DNA from: CAYMLL01 sp964390645
GTDB taxonomy: Bacteria > Planctomycetota > UBA8108
Direction: 5' to 3'
NCBI GenBank assembly: GCA_964390645.1
Contig: CAYMLL010000356.1
Span: 1-6,866, forward strand
Length of the DNA stretch: 6,866 bases
Both the position numbers and the translations under genes were made by a program. Below, piece after piece: positions 6,285 to 6,866 of the stretch. Below the pieces are notes generated by a model. The model saw only the letters and a program-made list of their open reading frames with translations. It ran no database searches and was not told the DNA's origin. Position 1 is the first letter of the stretch. The number at the start of each line of letters is the position of its first letter.

Positions 6285-6301
6285 GAGCCTCTCCAGGGCT
6301 C
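6285..6301. terminator. second small hairpin in the convergent gap
   Basis: GAGCC at 6285-6289 pairs with GGCTC at 6297-6301; an inner T-G wobble (6290 with 6296) extends it to six pairs with a 5-base loop. It lies 4 bases beyond the stop codon of the minus-strand peptidase gene (6306-6308), where a terminator for that gene would be expected. No T-tract is seen on the minus strand after it. Confidence 0.35.
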
Positions 6302-6305
6302 GCGA

Positions 6306-6866
6306 TCAGATCCGCCGCCGCCGCGCGTGAGCGACGACGGCCTTCTCGAGTAGCTCCACGCCGCGCTCGAGGATGATGTCGTTCCCGGCGCAGTACGGCA
6401 GGACGAAGTCGACCGCCACGTCGGGGTAGACGCCGCGCCCTTCGAGGTCGATGTCGTCGGTCAGATGGACGACGCCCCTGGCGCGCTCGACCGGGACCAT
6501 CACGTAGGTGCCGCCCGGCAGCTTCGCGTAGCCGGCGGGCCGAACGGCTCCCGCGGTCCTCTGGCCGACGAGGGTCATGCCGTGCTTGCCCTTGAGGCGG
6601 TAGGCGAGCACCTCCTTGGCGCTGCGCGTCTCCGCGTCGAGAAGGAGCACCGCGGGGCGGCCGTCCTCGAGCAGCCGCTTGCCGATCGCGAGCAGCACCG
6701 CCACCTGGCCGCCGCGGCCGCGAAGGTCGACGACGAGGCCGTTCGCCGCCGCGAGCTCGCCGCGGAGCGCCTGGTCGAAGACACGGATTTGCTGTCGCCC
6801 CGCCAGGTTCCAGAGGTGGAGGTAGCCGAGCCGCTCACCCTTGAGGTAGACGCTCTGCCACGCGTC
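6306..6866 (-). CDS. S41-family (C-terminal-processing/tricorn-type) peptidase, C-terminal part
   Basis: The minus-strand frame is open from the right edge to the TGA at 6306-6308, giving 186 residues of a gene whose 5' part lies outside. A GTG at 6704 is an internal codon, not the start: the upstream residues already match the family. Landmarks, numbered from the edge, are L-V-V-D-L-R-G-R-G-G (44-53; usually DLRGNGG), T-R-S-A-K-E (80-85), T-L-V-G-Q-R-T-A-G-A (98-107) and G-R-G-V-Y-P-D-V (143-150), then a C-terminal helix. Ser82 aligns with the catalytic serine of tail-specific proteases. The lysine expected 25 residues later is Ala107, as in S41 members that use a tricorn-like Ser/His arrangement. 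These enzymes act on exported or periplasmic proteins. PDZ and signal regions, if present, are outside the window. The gene converges on the fusion gene with a 42-base gap. Confidence 0.85.
   Translation of the reverse strand, partial: DAWQSVYLKGERLGYLHLWNLAGRQQIRVFDQALRGELAAANGLVVDLRGRGGQVAVLLAIGKRLLEDGRPAVLLLDAETRSAKEVLAYRLKGKHGMTLVGQRTAGAVRPAGYAKLPGGTYVMVPVERARGVVHLTDDIDLEGRGVYPDVAVDFVLPYCAGNDIILERGVELLEKAVVAHARRRRI

Noticed and set aside
6575..6838. An 87-codon minus-strand frame overlapping the peptidase
   Set aside because: It is out of frame with the S41 motifs and is mostly Ser/Arg/Ala, a frame shadow.
1..6866. CRISPR arrays, tRNA or rRNA genes, insertion sequences, attachment sites
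   Set aside because: I found no regularly spaced repeats, cloverleaf-like segments, transposase motifs or terminal inverted repeats.

Overview
The window is GC-rich bacterial DNA with strong G/C preference at third codon positions. The gene content points to a member of the Planctomycetota or a close relative. The clues are a secreted protein with a paired dockerin-like FVRGDxNxDG / ISDA / LFxGG module and a proline linker, a Tat-exported sugar-isomerase-like TIM barrel, a ThuA-like domain, and the CDMWxxHWC type of isochorismatase-fold hydrolase. This assignment is inferred from domain style; no rRNA or other marker is present.

Layout. Positions 1-63 hold the first 21 codons of a minus-strand gene that leaves the window; all that is visible is an export signal or membrane anchor. 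A 70-base divergent spacer follows. Then come three plus-strand genes. 134-1216 encodes a Tat-exported xylose-isomerase-like TIM-barrel protein. 1332-4382 encodes a large secreted multidomain protein. 4584-6263 encodes a secreted ThuA-like plus isochorismatase-like fusion. They are separated by 115 and 201 bases, and each of the two spacers holds a candidate hairpin followed by a -10-like hexamer, so they look like separate transcription units rather than a tight operon. A minus-strand gene, 6306-6866, enters from the right edge and converges on the fusion gene; it encodes the C-terminal part of an S41-family peptidase.

The most interesting gene is 1332-4382. After a signal peptide, two dockerin-like repeats and two beta-sandwich domains, the remainder follows the order and local motifs of a two-barrel BPI/LBP/CETP-type (TULIP) lipid-binding protein. 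A galactose-binding-like beta-sandwich appears to be inserted in the second barrel. This is a motif-level inference that needs a profile search or structure prediction.

How the genes work together is not established. At least three of the five products, and probably more, are exported. Two of them (sugar-isomerase-like, ThuA-like) belong to families often found in planctomycete carbohydrate catabolism. A shared cell-envelope or extracellular role in sugar or lipid handling is plausible but unproven. I see no mobile element, CRISPR array, tRNA, rRNA or phage gene.
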